This document shows, one piece after another, positions 1 through 6,920 of a stretch of 10,714 nucleotides of DNA; position 1 is the stretch's first letter, and the number at the start of each line of letters is the position of its first letter. Below the pieces are notes generated by a model. That model searched no databases. It saw only the letters and a program-made list of their open reading frames with translations, and was not told where the DNA came from. The stretch spans positions 1 through 10,714 of the forward strand of contig JAJDAI010000093.1 of assembly GCA_029261955.1 (NCBI GenBank), given 5' to 3'. This stretch comes from Deltaproteobacteria bacterium (GTDB lineage: Bacteria > Myxococcota_A > UBA796 > UBA9615). The position numbers were made by a program, and so were the translations under genes.

Positions 1-2
1 CC

Positions 3-1139
3 CAGGACCTCGCCGAGCACGGCGTCCGTGTCGGCGCCGAGGGTCGGGGCGGCGTCGTAGCGCTCGACCGGGGTTTCGCTGAAGCGGTAGGGCGAGCCGA
101 CTCCCTGGAAGGAGCCGGCGACGGGGTGGTTCATCGTCACCAGCATGGACAGGGCGTCGGTCTGCGGGTGCGCGAGCGCCTCGTCGGGGCGGAGGATGGG
201 GCCGGCGGGCACGCGGATGGCCTTGAGGATGTCGATCCACTCGTCGCGCGGGCGCGTCTCAATGATGGGCGCGAGGGCGTCGGCGAGGGCCTGGCGGTCG
301 AGCACGCGGCCGTTGTTGGTGGACCAGCCCTCGTTGCCGCGCAGGGACGCGAAGTGCTCCGTCGCGAGCATGCGCTGCCACATCCCGTCGTTGCCGGCGG
401 CGAGCAGCAGCCATCCGTCCGAGGCCTGCAAGGGCTCGTAGGGCGCGACGTTGGGGTGGGCGTTGCCCAGGCGCGGGGTCGGCTGCCCCGAGATCAGGGC
501 GTTGGCGGCGACGTTGGCGAGCCAGGCCAGGTGGGTGGCGAAGAGCGAGATGTCGACGTGCTGTCCCTTGCCGTCGCGCTCGGCCACGCGCAGGGCGGCG
601 AGGGTGCCGAGGGCGGCGTTGAGGCCGGTCGTCAGGTCCACGATGGGCACGCCGACGCGGTAGGGGGTGCCGTCCTTGGGGCCGGTGACGGCCATGATGC
701 CGCCGTAGCCCTGCACGATGAGGTCGTAGCCCGGCTCGTTGGCGAGGGGGCCGGTCTGGCCGTAGGCGGTGATGGAGGTCATCACCAGGCGCGGGTTGTG
801 CTCGCGCAGCACGTCGAAGCCGAGCCCGAGGCCATCCAGCTTGCCAGGGGGGAAGTTCTCCAGGACAACGTCGGCCTTCGCGGCGAGCTCGCGGATGACG
901 CGCTTGCCCTCCTGGCTCTTCAGATCCACGGCGATGGACTGCTTGTTCCGGTTGACCGAGAGGAAGTAGGCGGCCACGCCGTTCTGCTCGACGGGGCCCC
1001 AGGCGCGGGTGTCGTCGCCGGTCTTGGGGTGCTCGATCTTCCAGACCGTGGCGCCCAGGTCCGCGAGGATCTGGGTGGCGTAGGGGCCCGCGAGGATGCG
1101 GGTCAGGTCGAGGATCTTGACGCCTTCGAGGGGGGTCAT
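3..1139 (-). CDS. CaiB/BaiF family III CoA-transferase (3' end cut by window edge)
   Basis: Family III CoA-transferases move CoA between carboxylic acids in the cytoplasm through an aspartyl-CoA intermediate. Translating the minus strand from the ATG at 1139 gives 379 residues without a stop to the window edge. The family runs about 390-410 residues, so only a short C-terminal tail is missing. The N-terminus reads PLEGVKILDLTRILAGPYAT, the classic opening of the family. LADLGATVWKIEHP (25-38), NRNKQSIAVDLK (63-74) and ADVVLENFPPG (89-99) follow. D168 in VDLTTGLNAALG matches the catalytic aspartate (D169 in formyl-CoA transferase). The ATG is fixed by this conserved start, although no good Shine-Dalgarno is visible; the leader ends in GAGAACCGAAAG. 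The gene lies 179 bp downstream of the symporter on the same strand. Substrate is not deducible; a dicarboxylate or a product of pyrimidine breakdown is a guess from context. Confidence 0.93.
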   Translation of the reverse strand, partial: MTPLEGVKILDLTRILAGPYATQILADLGATVWKIEHPKTGDDTRAWGPVEQNGVAAYFLSVNRNKQSIAVDLKSQEGKRVIRELAAKADVVLENFPPGKLDGLGLGFDVLREHNPRLVMTSITAYGQTGPLANEPGYDLIVQGYGGIMAVTGPKDGTPYRVGVPIVDLTTGLNAALGTLAALRVAERDGKGQHVDISLFATHLAWLANVAANALISGQPTPRLGNAHPNVAPYEPLQASDGWLLLAAGNDGMWQRMLATEHFASLRGNEGWSTNNGRVLDRQALADALAPIIETRPRDEWIDILKAIRVPAGPILRPDEALAHPQTDALSMLVTMNHPVAGSFQGVGSPYRFSETPVERYDAAPTLGADTDAVLGEVL

Positions 1140-1147
1140 CGCGGGAG

Positions 1148-1195
1148 CTTTCGGTTCTCACGCCAAGGGCGCTGAGGGGCCAAGGGCGCCAAGGG
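1148..1195 (-). repeat. Intergenic repeat, copy A, in the CoA-transferase leader
   Basis: On the plus strand 1148-1166 reads CTTTCGGTTCTCACGCCAA, identical over 19 bp to 9792-9810. Both copies sit directly upstream of a start codon on the minus strand. The copy continues to about 1195 with further CCAAGG-type units. Part of it (1157-1184) is an imperfect inverted match to 1289-1307, differing by a 9-bp insertion. Confidence 0.7.
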
Positions 1196-1288
1196 GGTTC
1201 TGGCGGACGCAACACTGTACACAGGGGCCGTAGGACGACACCCCGAAGGCAGCACTGCGAGCCGGTCCAAAACCAGAACCTCAGCGAG

Positions 1289-1307
1289 CTTGGCCCCTTG
1301 GCGTGAG
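1289..1307 (+). repeat. Inverted copy of the intergenic repeat
   Basis: The plus strand reads CTTGGCCCCTTGGCGTGAG just beyond the symporter stop. Its reverse complement begins CTCACGCCAAGGGG and matches copy A at 1157-1184, apart from a 9-bp insertion in copy A. It may form the left arm of a hairpin after the symporter gene. Confidence 0.6.
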
Positions 1308-1318
1308 CCCTTCTGCCG

Positions 1319-2827
1319 CTACGCGCGAAGCTCCTCGCCAACCCCCTCGGGAGGCGAGGTGAACAGAGACACCACGACGCCGAGGACGAAGCTCACCGCC
1401 ACGGCCGGCGGCAGCTCGGACAAGGCCGCGAAGAACTCCCCGCCCGGCAGCTCCGGCGCGATGAACTTGAAGAAGGGCACGGCCAGGAAGCCGCCGATCA
1501 TCGCCGCCAGCGCACCCTTGCCCGTGAAGCGCTCCCAGAAGAGCGACAGGATGACCGTCGGGCAGAAGGTCGCCGAGATCCCCGACCATCCGAAGATGAC
1601 GAACCAGAAGATGGTCCGTTCCGGCGTCGTGATCGCCACCGTCATCGCCAGGGCCAGGGCCGCCAGCGACAGGCCGAAGGTCGCGAAACGGGAGAAGCGC
1701 AGCAGCTCCTCGTCGCTCAGCTCGGGGTGGCGGACCTTCTGATACCAGTCGCGCGCCAGGGCGGAGCCGGCGACGACCAGCAAGGAATCGATGGTCGACA
1801 TGATGGCCGACAGCACGATCGCCACGTAGAGGCCGACGATCACCAGGGGGAAGAGCTGCTCGGTGAGCAGCGGCAGCACGTTCTGCGCGCCGTTGCCGAG
1901 CACGGCGGCCACGTCGTCCCCCGGCGAGGTCAGCAGGTGCCGGCCGACCATGCCGATCAGCACCGCGCCCGTGTCCGCGAGCACCGTGAAGCCGACGGCC
2001 ACCGCCGCGCCCTTGCCGATCTCCGCCTCGTCGCGCAGCGCGATGAAGCGCACGAAGATCTGCGGGGACCCCATGAAGCCGATGCCGATGAGCAAGAAGC
2101 CCAGGACCTCGGCCATGATCAGCCAGTCCCAGGAGCTCGCGCCCGACCAGGAGAGCAGGTTCGGATCGATGGCCGTCAGGCCCGTCGTCACCTCACCCCA
2201 GCCGCCCGCCGCGACGATGCCCGCGATCGGCAGGATGGTCAGCCCAAAGAACATCAGCACGCCCTGGAACACATCGGACCAGGCCACCGCGAAGAAGCCG
2301 CCCGAGGTCGCGTAGAGCAGCACCACCGCGAAGCCCACCAGCGCGCCCACGTAGTAGTTCCAGCCCAGGAAGGTCTCGAACGCGGCGCCCGTCGCGTCGA
2401 TCTGCGCGGAGACGTAGATGGTCACGAAGACCACCAGGCTCAGGGCCGAGACGATGCGCAGCAGGTGCGAGGTGTCCCGGAAGCGCGACTCCAGGTAGTC
2501 GGGCATCGTCACGGAGTCGTAGCGGTCGGTGAGGCGCTTGAAGCGGCGGCTCATCCAGAGCCAGGCCAGGGTTACGCCGATGATCTCGCCCAGGACGATC
2601 CACATCGACTTGATGCCGATGGCGGCGCCCATCCCGGTGAGGCCCAGGAGCAGCCAAGCGCTCTCCCCCGTCGCCCTCGCTGAGAAGGCCACGGACCAGA
2701 AGCTCAGGGACTTTCCCGCAGCAAAGAAGTCCCGCATGTCCTTGACGCGTCGGCTTGCGACGACGCCAATTCCCAGCAGCACCCCCAGGTACGCGATCAC
2801 CATGAGCAGCTTGACTGTTGATTCCAT
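1319..2827 (-). CDS. PutP-like sodium/solute symporter (SSS family)
   Basis: A 502-residue inner-membrane protein, the same length as E. coli PutP, that should couple sodium entry to uptake of a small solute. About a dozen hydrophobic helices alternate with short loops from residue 5 to 490. Family marks are FSARATGESAWLLLGLTGMG (48-67, TM2), TSGGFFAVAWSDVFQG (174-189), GSPQIFVRFIALRD (253-266), and IMSTIDSLLVVAGSALARD (342-360). In the last, S344 and T345 align with the PutP sodium ligands S340/T341. The start is fixed by AGGAGG (2832-2837) four bases upstream of the ATG. The gene is divergent from preT and upstream of the CoA-transferase. Proline is the default family substrate. Given its neighbours, another amino acid or a pyrimidine breakdown product is equally possible, and the sequence does not decide. 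Confidence 0.92.
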   Translation of the reverse strand: MESTVKLLMVIAYLGVLLGIGVVASRRVKDMRDFFAAGKSLSFWSVAFSARATGESAWLLLGLTGMGAAIGIKSMWIVLGEIIGVTLAWLWMSRRFKRLTDRYDSVTMPDYLESRFRDTSHLLRIVSALSLVVFVTIYVSAQIDATGAAFETFLGWNYYVGALVGFAVVLLYATSGGFFAVAWSDVFQGVLMFFGLTILPIAGIVAAGGWGEVTTGLTAIDPNLLSWSGASSWDWLIMAEVLGFLLIGIGFMGSPQIFVRFIALRDEAEIGKGAAVAVGFTVLADTGAVLIGMVGRHLLTSPGDDVAAVLGNGAQNVLPLLTEQLFPLVIVGLYVAIVLSAIMSTIDSLLVVAGSALARDWYQKVRHPELSDEELLRFSRFATFGLSLAALALAMTVAITTPERTIFWFVIFGWSGISATFCPTVILSLFWERFTGKGALAAMIGGFLAVPFFKFIAPELPGGEFFAALSELPPAVAVSFVLGVVVSLFTSPPEGVGEELRA

Positions 2828-2844
2828 TCATCCTCCTGGCGCCC

Positions 2845-2850
2845 CTTATA
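2845..2850 (-). promoter_or_regulatory. Possible -10 element for the symporter
   Basis: The minus strand reads TATAAG here, 18 bases upstream of the ATG, and is followed by a strong Shine-Dalgarno. No good -35 hexamer lies at normal spacing, so this is a tentative call that implies a leader of only about 10 bases. Confidence 0.25.
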
Positions 2851-2863
2851 GCGGCGGCGGGCT

Positions 2864-2893
2864 TTGGCCACCGGCGCCAGCGTCCACTACGAT
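2864..2893 (+). promoter_or_regulatory. Possible promoter for preTA
   Basis: TTGGCC (2864-2869) and TACGAT (2888-2893) are separated by 18 bp and each match four of six consensus sigma-70 bases. They sit 44 bp upstream of the preT ATG, in the 109-bp divergent gap. GC-rich DNA gives many such partial matches, so confidence is low. No clear operator palindrome was seen in this gap. Confidence 0.3.
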
Positions 2894-2936
2894 CGCGATT
2901 CGCGTGGGCCGGAGCACGGCCCGACGAGGAGGGCTC

Positions 2937-4241
2937 ATGAGTCGACCCCCCGAGCAGCGCAGCGAAACGCGCTTCTCCGACTTCAAGCACGCCTACAACG
3001 AGGCGCAGGCCTTGGCGGAGGCAAATCGCTGCCTTTATTGCGAAGACGCCCCGTGCATCCAGGCCTGTCCGACGAGCATCGACATCCCGGAGTTCATCCG
3101 GAAGATCGCCACCGGCAACCTCAAGGGCTCCGCGCGGACCATCTTCAGCAGCAACATCCTCGGGATGAGCTGCGCCCGGGTGTGCCCGGTCGAGACGCTC
3201 TGCGTCGGCGACTGCGTGTTCAACGCCATGGAGGCTCCGCCCATCCAGATCGGCAAGCTGCAGCGCTACTCGACGGACATCGCGTTCGACAAGGAGTGGC
3301 GCTTCTTCGAGGCCGGACCGGACAGCGGCCAGAGCGTCGGGCTCATCGGCGGGGGGCCCGCGTCCCTGGCCGCCGCCCACGAGCTGCGCCGCCTGGGCCA
3401 CGCCTGCACCATCTACGAGAAGCGCTCGGTGCTCGGCGGGCTCAACTCCACCGGCGTCGCGCCCTACAAGATGAAGGCCGACCGCGCGGCCGACGAGGTC
3501 GAGTGGGTCTTGGCCATCGGCGGCATCGACGTGCAGCTGGGCGTGGAGATCGGCAAGGACGTCTCCTGGGCCGACCTGGAGAGTGAGCACGACGCGCTCT
3601 TCTTCGGCGCGGGCCTCGGGCCCGACCGCTTCCTGAAGGTGGACGGGGAGGACCTGAGCGGGGTCTTCGGCGCCGTCGACTGGATCGAGGCGATGAAGCT
3701 GCAGGACCTCGACCTGGCGAGCGTGCGGAGCGCGGTCGTGGTCGGCGGCGGCAACACGGCCGTGGACGCGGTGCGGGAGCTGCTGGGCCTCGGCGTGCCG
3801 AAGGTGACCATGGTCTACCGCGGCGACGAGGCGAAGATGTCCGGCTACCAGCACGAGTGGCGCGAGGCGAAGGTCGAGGGCGCGCTGTCCATCTGGCGCG
3901 GCGTGCCGACCGCCTTCACGGGGAGCGGCAAGCTCGAGTCGATCACCGTCGCGGCGCTGAACGCGGACAAGAAGCCCACGGGCGAGGCGTCGGCGCTGCC
4001 GGCGGACCTGGCGCTGCTGGCCATCGGCCAGGGCAAGCTCGGCGACATGCTCGGCTCGCTGGACGGCGTGACCGTCGAGTGGGGGCGCGTGGTGACGGCT
4101 GAGGACGGGGCCACGGGACGCCCCGGGCTCTACGCCGGCGGCGACGCGGCCAACGGTGGCAAGGAGGTCGTCAACGCGGCCGCTGAGGGGATGCGCGCGG
4201 CCCGCGGCATCGACGCATACCTGGGAGGCGACCGTGGCTGA
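2937..4241 (+). CDS. preT: NAD-dependent dihydropyrimidine dehydrogenase subunit PreT
   Basis: The electron-input subunit of the bacterial dihydropyrimidine dehydrogenase: it takes electrons from NAD(P)H through FAD and passes them via iron-sulfur clusters to PreA. The 434 residues match the N-terminal half of mammalian DPYD. The first domain has C32, C35, C40, C44 (CLYCEDAPCIQACP) and C79, C83, C89, C93. Q109 falls 16 residues after C93, exactly where DPYD Q156 is an unusual glutamine cluster ligand. The FAD dinucleotide motif is GLIGGGPASLAAAHELRRLG (135-154). The NAD(P)H motif is VVVGGGNTAVDAVRELLGLG (267-286). GDAANGGKEVVNAAAEG (402-418) is the C-terminal FAD contact. Start chosen at 2937 because AGGAGG (2927-2932) lies four bases upstream; the open frame extends further up but is not protein-like. 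It overlaps preA by 8 bp, implying translational coupling. Confidence 0.95.
   Translation: MSRPPEQRSETRFSDFKHAYNEAQALAEANRCLYCEDAPCIQACPTSIDIPEFIRKIATGNLKGSARTIFSSNILGMSCARVCPVETLCVGDCVFNAMEAPPIQIGKLQRYSTDIAFDKEWRFFEAGPDSGQSVGLIGGGPASLAAAHELRRLGHACTIYEKRSVLGGLNSTGVAPYKMKADRAADEVEWVLAIGGIDVQLGVEIGKDVSWADLESEHDALFFGAGLGPDRFLKVDGEDLSGVFGAVDWIEAMKLQDLDLASVRSAVVVGGGNTAVDAVRELLGLGVPKVTMVYRGDEAKMSGYQHEWREAKVEGALSIWRGVPTAFTGSGKLESITVAALNADKKPTGEASALPADLALLAIGQGKLGDMLGSLDGVTVEWGRVVTAEDGATGRPGLYAGGDAANGGKEVVNAAAEGMRAARGIDAYLGGDRG
4223..4236 (+). promoter_or_regulatory. preA ribosome binding site and GTG start inside the preT end
   Basis: GGGAGG (4223-4228) is followed by five bases and a GTG (4234-4236), within the last codons of preT. 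It decides the preA start: the family-conserved TTNCGGIISPNPFWLASAPP opening begins right after it. The open frame extends to an ATG at 4156, but that would add residues encoded deep inside preT. Confidence 0.75.
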
Positions 4242-5505
4242 TCTGACCACCAACTGCGGCGGGATCATCTCCCCCAACCCCTTCTGGCTCGCCTCGGCGC
4301 CGCCGGCCAACAGCGGCAAGCAGGTCATGCGGGCCTTCGACGCGGGCTGGGGCGGCGCCGTATGGAAGACGCTGGGTCAGCCGATCCAGAACGTCAGCTC
4401 CCGCTTCGGCGCGACCAACTACGGCGGCACCGCGGCCATCGGCTTCAACAACATCGAGCTGATCACCGATCGCCCGCTGGACGTGAACTTCGCCGAGATC
4501 GCCGAGGTGAAGCGGCTCTACCCGAAGCACGCCGTGATCGTGTCGCTGATGGTGGAGACCCGCCAGGAGTGGCAGGACATCATCAAGCGGTCCATCGACA
4601 CCGGCGCGGACGGCCTGGAGCTGAACTTCGGCTGCCCGCACGGCATGTGCGAGCGAGGCATGGGCTCGGCCGTCGGCCAGGAGCCCCGGGTCAACGAGGA
4701 GATCACCTCCTGGGCCAAGGAGTACAGCTCGATCCCGGTGCTCGTGAAGCTCACGCCCAACGTCGGCGACATCCTGCCGCACGGCCACGCGGCCCAGCGC
4801 GGCGGCGCGGACGGGGTCAGCCTGATCAACACGATCAAGTCGATCATCAGCGTCGACATCGACCGCTTCGTGCCGAACCCGCGGGTCGGCAGCATGAGCA
4901 CCAACGGCGGCTACTGCGGCGCCGCGGTCAAGCCCATCGCCCTGCACATGTGCGGGCAGCTGGCGCGGGACCCGGGCTTCAACATCCCGATCAGCGGCAT
5001 CGGCGGCGTGACCAACTGGCGCGACGCCGTGGAGTTCATGCTGCTGGGCGCGAGCTCGGTCCAGGTCTGCACCGAGGTGATGCTGAAGGGCTACCGCATC
5101 GTCGAGGACATGATCGAGGGGCTCAACGAGTACCTCGATGAGAAGGGCTTCGCGTCCGCGTCCGAGATCGTCGGCAAGGCCATCCCCGGCTACTCCGAGT
5201 GGGGCAACCTCGACCTCAACTACGAGACCGTCGCCAAGATCGACAGCGAGAGCTGCATCGGTTGCTACAAGTGCGTGGTCGCCTGCCACGACGGCGCGCA
5301 CCAGTGCATCCACCCGAACCCCGACGACGCGCGGGTGCCCATCGTCGACGAAGACGAGTGCGTGGGCTGCAACCTCTGCCAGATCGTGTGCCCGGTGCCG
5401 GACTGCATCAGCCTGGTGGAGGTCGCCAACGGCTTCGCGCCGGCGAGCTGGAACGAGCACCTGAACGAGGGGGCCGTGCTGCGGCCGAAGAAGGGGTCGC
5501 ACTAA
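4234..5505 (+). CDS. preA: NAD-dependent dihydropyrimidine dehydrogenase subunit PreA
   Basis: The catalytic subunit: it reduces uracil or thymine to 5,6-dihydropyrimidine on FMN in the cytoplasm, the first step of reductive pyrimidine degradation. It has 423 residues, close to the usual bacterial length. An FMN-binding TIM barrel spans about 1-310. C134 in LNFGCPHGM matches the active-site cysteine of DPYD (C671) and is followed by the flexible loop ERGMGSAVGQ. VKLTPNVGDI (171-180), CGAAVKPIALHM (228-239), ISGIGGVTNWRDAVEFMLLG (253-272) and SVQVCTEVM (275-283) are FMN- and substrate-side motifs. The C-terminal ferredoxin domain binds two 4Fe-4S clusters: C341, C344, C347, C351 (CIGCYKCVVAC) and C376, C379, C382, C386 (CVGCNLCQIVC). 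The GTG start is preceded by GGGAGG, and the gene overlaps preT by 8 bp. It ends 29 bp before the convergent gene on the other strand. Confidence 0.96.
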   Translation: MADLTTNCGGIISPNPFWLASAPPANSGKQVMRAFDAGWGGAVWKTLGQPIQNVSSRFGATNYGGTAAIGFNNIELITDRPLDVNFAEIAEVKRLYPKHAVIVSLMVETRQEWQDIIKRSIDTGADGLELNFGCPHGMCERGMGSAVGQEPRVNEEITSWAKEYSSIPVLVKLTPNVGDILPHGHAAQRGGADGVSLINTIKSIISVDIDRFVPNPRVGSMSTNGGYCGAAVKPIALHMCGQLARDPGFNIPISGIGGVTNWRDAVEFMLLGASSVQVCTEVMLKGYRIVEDMIEGLNEYLDEKGFASASEIVGKAIPGYSEWGNLDLNYETVAKIDSESCIGCYKCVVACHDGAHQCIHPNPDDARVPIVDEDECVGCNLCQIVCPVPDCISLVEVANGFAPASWNEHLNEGAVLRPKKGSH

Positions 5506-5534
5506 GCGGGGCGCGGAGGCTCAGGGGTTCTGGA

Positions 5535-6449
5535 TCAGAACTTCCACTTGATGCCGACGCCGACCTCGCTGCCGTTCTTCTCGCTGTGCTTGCCGTAGGC
5601 GCCGAAGGAGAAGCGGTCGTTCTTCTTGTAGTCGAGGTTCACGCCGCCGGACATGCCGTCCTGCTCGTCGTACTTGCCGTAGGCGCTGCCGCTCAGGTTC
5701 TCGCTGAACTTGTACTTCAGGTCGAGCTTGCTGCTGAGCTTGTCGTCCTCGAAGGCGCCGACCCAGGTCGCCGTCAGCTTCTTGGACTGGTAGGCGATCT
5801 TCGCCTCGATCTTCTCGAGCGCGATGTTGCGCAGGCTGCCGATCTCCACGCCGACCTCGGCGCTGAAACCGCCGCCCAGGCCCATCTTCTTGGAGAACTC
5901 GGGGATGTCCATGTCGGCCGCGACCGCGCCGGCGGCCGCCAACAGGGCGAGGGTGACGATGATGGTGGGGTTGGCGTCGACCCAGCCGTTCAGCGCGTCC
6001 GTGAGGCCGTCGCCGTTGGACTTGACCCAGTCCCCGGCCGCGGTGCCGAACTCCGCCTGCAGCGCCTGCACGAGCTTGTCGACGTGGGCCGGATCCGCGC
6101 CCTCGTCGAGGTTGCCGACCGCGGAGCCCAGCGACTTCAGCCCGGACTTCATGGCGCCGTTGGCGACCTTCGCGAGCTTGTCCTGGGTCAGCTCCTTGCT
6201 GACTGCCTTGTAGAGCTTGGGGCCCAACCAGGTGCCGAGCGTCTTCTCGTAGTTGCGCAGGCCCTCCGACTTGCTCGGCTCAGCCGCCTGGGGCGCCTTG
6301 ACCGGCAGCTGCTTGTCGAGCAGCGAGGAGGTGTCCGAGGGGCGAACGGGCTCGTTGGCGGGGCCGCCGAACACCTGCTTCTCGGTGGCAGCAGCTTTCT
6401 TGCCGCTCTCGTTCTCTCTCGGGCGGACTTCCTGCGCGGTGCCGGACAT
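5535..6449 (-). CDS. Unrecognised protein: one membrane helix plus C-terminal beta-barrel-like region
   Basis: I do not recognise this 304-residue protein. Residues 1-60 are charged and low-complexity, with no signal peptide. Residues 60-160 look helical and amphipathic. Residues 162-179 (TIIVTLALLAAAGAVAAD) form one hydrophobic helix with small residues. From about 194 the chain turns into roughly eight alternating-pattern beta-strands separated by short charged turns, with repeated GAYGKHSEKNG / SAYGKYDEQDG units, and ends in KWKF. A terminal aromatic is the usual signature of outer-membrane barrel strands. Without a Sec signal the export route is unclear. Start chosen at 6449: AGGAG (6455-6459) lies five bases upstream. 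A longer frame from 6473 would add eight residues and skip this site. It probably forms a transcription unit with the 73-residue gene 63 bp upstream. Confidence 0.8.
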   Translation of the reverse strand: MSGTAQEVRPRENESGKKAAATEKQVFGGPANEPVRPSDTSSLLDKQLPVKAPQAAEPSKSEGLRNYEKTLGTWLGPKLYKAVSKELTQDKLAKVANGAMKSGLKSLGSAVGNLDEGADPAHVDKLVQALQAEFGTAAGDWVKSNGDGLTDALNGWVDANPTIIVTLALLAAAGAVAADMDIPEFSKKMGLGGGFSAEVGVEIGSLRNIALEKIEAKIAYQSKKLTATWVGAFEDDKLSSKLDLKYKFSENLSGSAYGKYDEQDGMSGGVNLDYKKNDRFSFGAYGKHSEKNGSEVGVGIKWKF

Positions 6450-6454
6450 GCGAT

Positions 6455-6459
6455 CTCCT
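6455..6459 (-). promoter_or_regulatory. Ribosome binding site deciding the start at 6449
   Basis: AGGAG on the minus strand, five bases before the ATG. The same AGGAG-5-ATG layout precedes the neighbouring 73-residue gene. Confidence 0.7.
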
Positions 6460-6512
6460 GGAAGAGACAACATCTACCGTTCTGCGGCCCGCGATGCGAG
6501 CGGCATTCCCGA

Positions 6513-6734
6513 TCAGGGCGCGGAAACCGTCAACATCAGCAGGCCCCACCAGAGGCCGCTCACCGCCGTGAGCACCGCCAGAAGGCCGAGCAGCGGCTCG
6601 GATCGCGGGTGCAGCGGCTCCTCCTTGGCGATCGCGACGCCGAGCGGCTGGTTGGCGCTCCGAAGCAGCGACTCCGGCAGCTCCAGCAGGGTGGGCGGGG
6701 GGAGGTCGGGCAAGGCCAGGGCGGGGTTCGTCAT
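6513..6734 (-). CDS. Small 73-residue protein with C-terminal membrane helix
   Basis: No family recognised. The first 47 residues are proline- and leucine-rich without a signal peptide (PALALPDLPPPTLLELPESL). Residues 48-70 (PLLGLLAVLTAVSGLWWGLL onward) form one hydrophobic helix with a WW pair, and the protein ends at SAP three residues later. This gives a tail-anchored layout with the bulk in the cytoplasm. The ATG at 6734 is supported by AGGAG at 6740-6744, five bases away. Open frame continues upstream to 6842 but has no ribosome site there. The gene lies 63 bp upstream of the barrel-like gene on the same strand and is probably cotranscribed with it. It is short, so reality as a gene rests on the ribosome site, the clean hydrophobic pattern and the operon-like placement. 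Confidence 0.65.
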   Translation of the reverse strand: MTNPALALPDLPPPTLLELPESLLRSANQPLGVAIAKEEPLHPRSEPLLGLLAVLTAVSGLWWGLLMLTVSAP

Positions 6735-6739
6735 CGCGG

Positions 6740-6744
6740 CTCCT
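6740..6744 (-). promoter_or_regulatory. Ribosome binding site deciding the start at 6734
   Basis: AGGAG on the minus strand five bases before the ATG. It favours the 73-residue form over the longer 109-residue open frame. Confidence 0.65.
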
Positions 6745-6835
6745 GAGCTGGGGCGACCGCCGGGGTAGCGGCCTTGCTCATGAAGAACGAATAGGAGTCC
6801 GCGGGGGCTCCTCACCAGCAATTCCGGACCGCTTC

Positions 6836-6853
6836 CGTACACCGCTGTGTACG
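6836..6853. promoter_or_regulatory. Operator-like palindrome CGTACAC-N4-GTGTACG
   Basis: The arms CGTACAC and GTGTACG are perfect reverse complements around the 4-bp spacer CGCT. The site lies about 100 bp upstream of the 73-residue gene start and is the most symmetric short element in the gaps. Its size fits a dimeric helix-turn-helix repressor or activator site. A related half, GTACAC, occurs at 1217-1222 upstream of the CoA-transferase. The regulator is unknown and none is encoded in the window. Confidence 0.45.
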
Positions 6854-6920
6854 CAAGACCCTTTTGTCTCCTTGCCCCGCTACCCGCATCTGCGCGGAGC
6901 GACAGCCGCCGTGAGTACGC

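Larger units (their letters stand above)
1140..1318. other. Gap between symporter and CoA-transferase
   Basis: This 179-bp stretch holds no gene. It carries the copy A repeat (1148-1195), an inverted copy (1289-1307), and CTGTACACAG at 1215-1224, which contains the palindrome TGTACA and shares GTACAC with the operator-like palindrome at 6836-6853. The repeat and its inverted copy could fold into a long imperfect hairpin in a transcript running from the symporter into the CoA-transferase. No clear -35/-10 pair was found. Confidence 0.5.

Noticed and set aside
126..1175. Plus-strand open frame of 349 codons and the minus-strand frame at 259-1341
   Set aside because: Both are shadows of the CoA-transferase, which has clear family motifs in the frame starting at 1139.
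2529..2936. N-terminal extension of PreT from an ATG at 2529
   Set aside because: It would run antisense through the symporter start and lacks family similarity. The strong AGGAGG and ATG at 2937 fit the family length.
2193..4328. Minus-strand open frame of 711 codons across the symporter, divergent gap and preT
   Set aside because: It is antisense to preT, whose motifs are unmistakable, and shares DNA with the symporter in another frame. It is composition-driven.
4171..5502. Minus-strand open frame of 443 codons opposite preA
   Set aside because: Low-complexity Val/Ala/Asp/His content and fully antisense to preA; no motif.
5506..5534. Bidirectional terminator between convergent preA and the barrel-like gene
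   Set aside because: Only 29 bp separate the stops, and I could not find a convincing stem or T-run.
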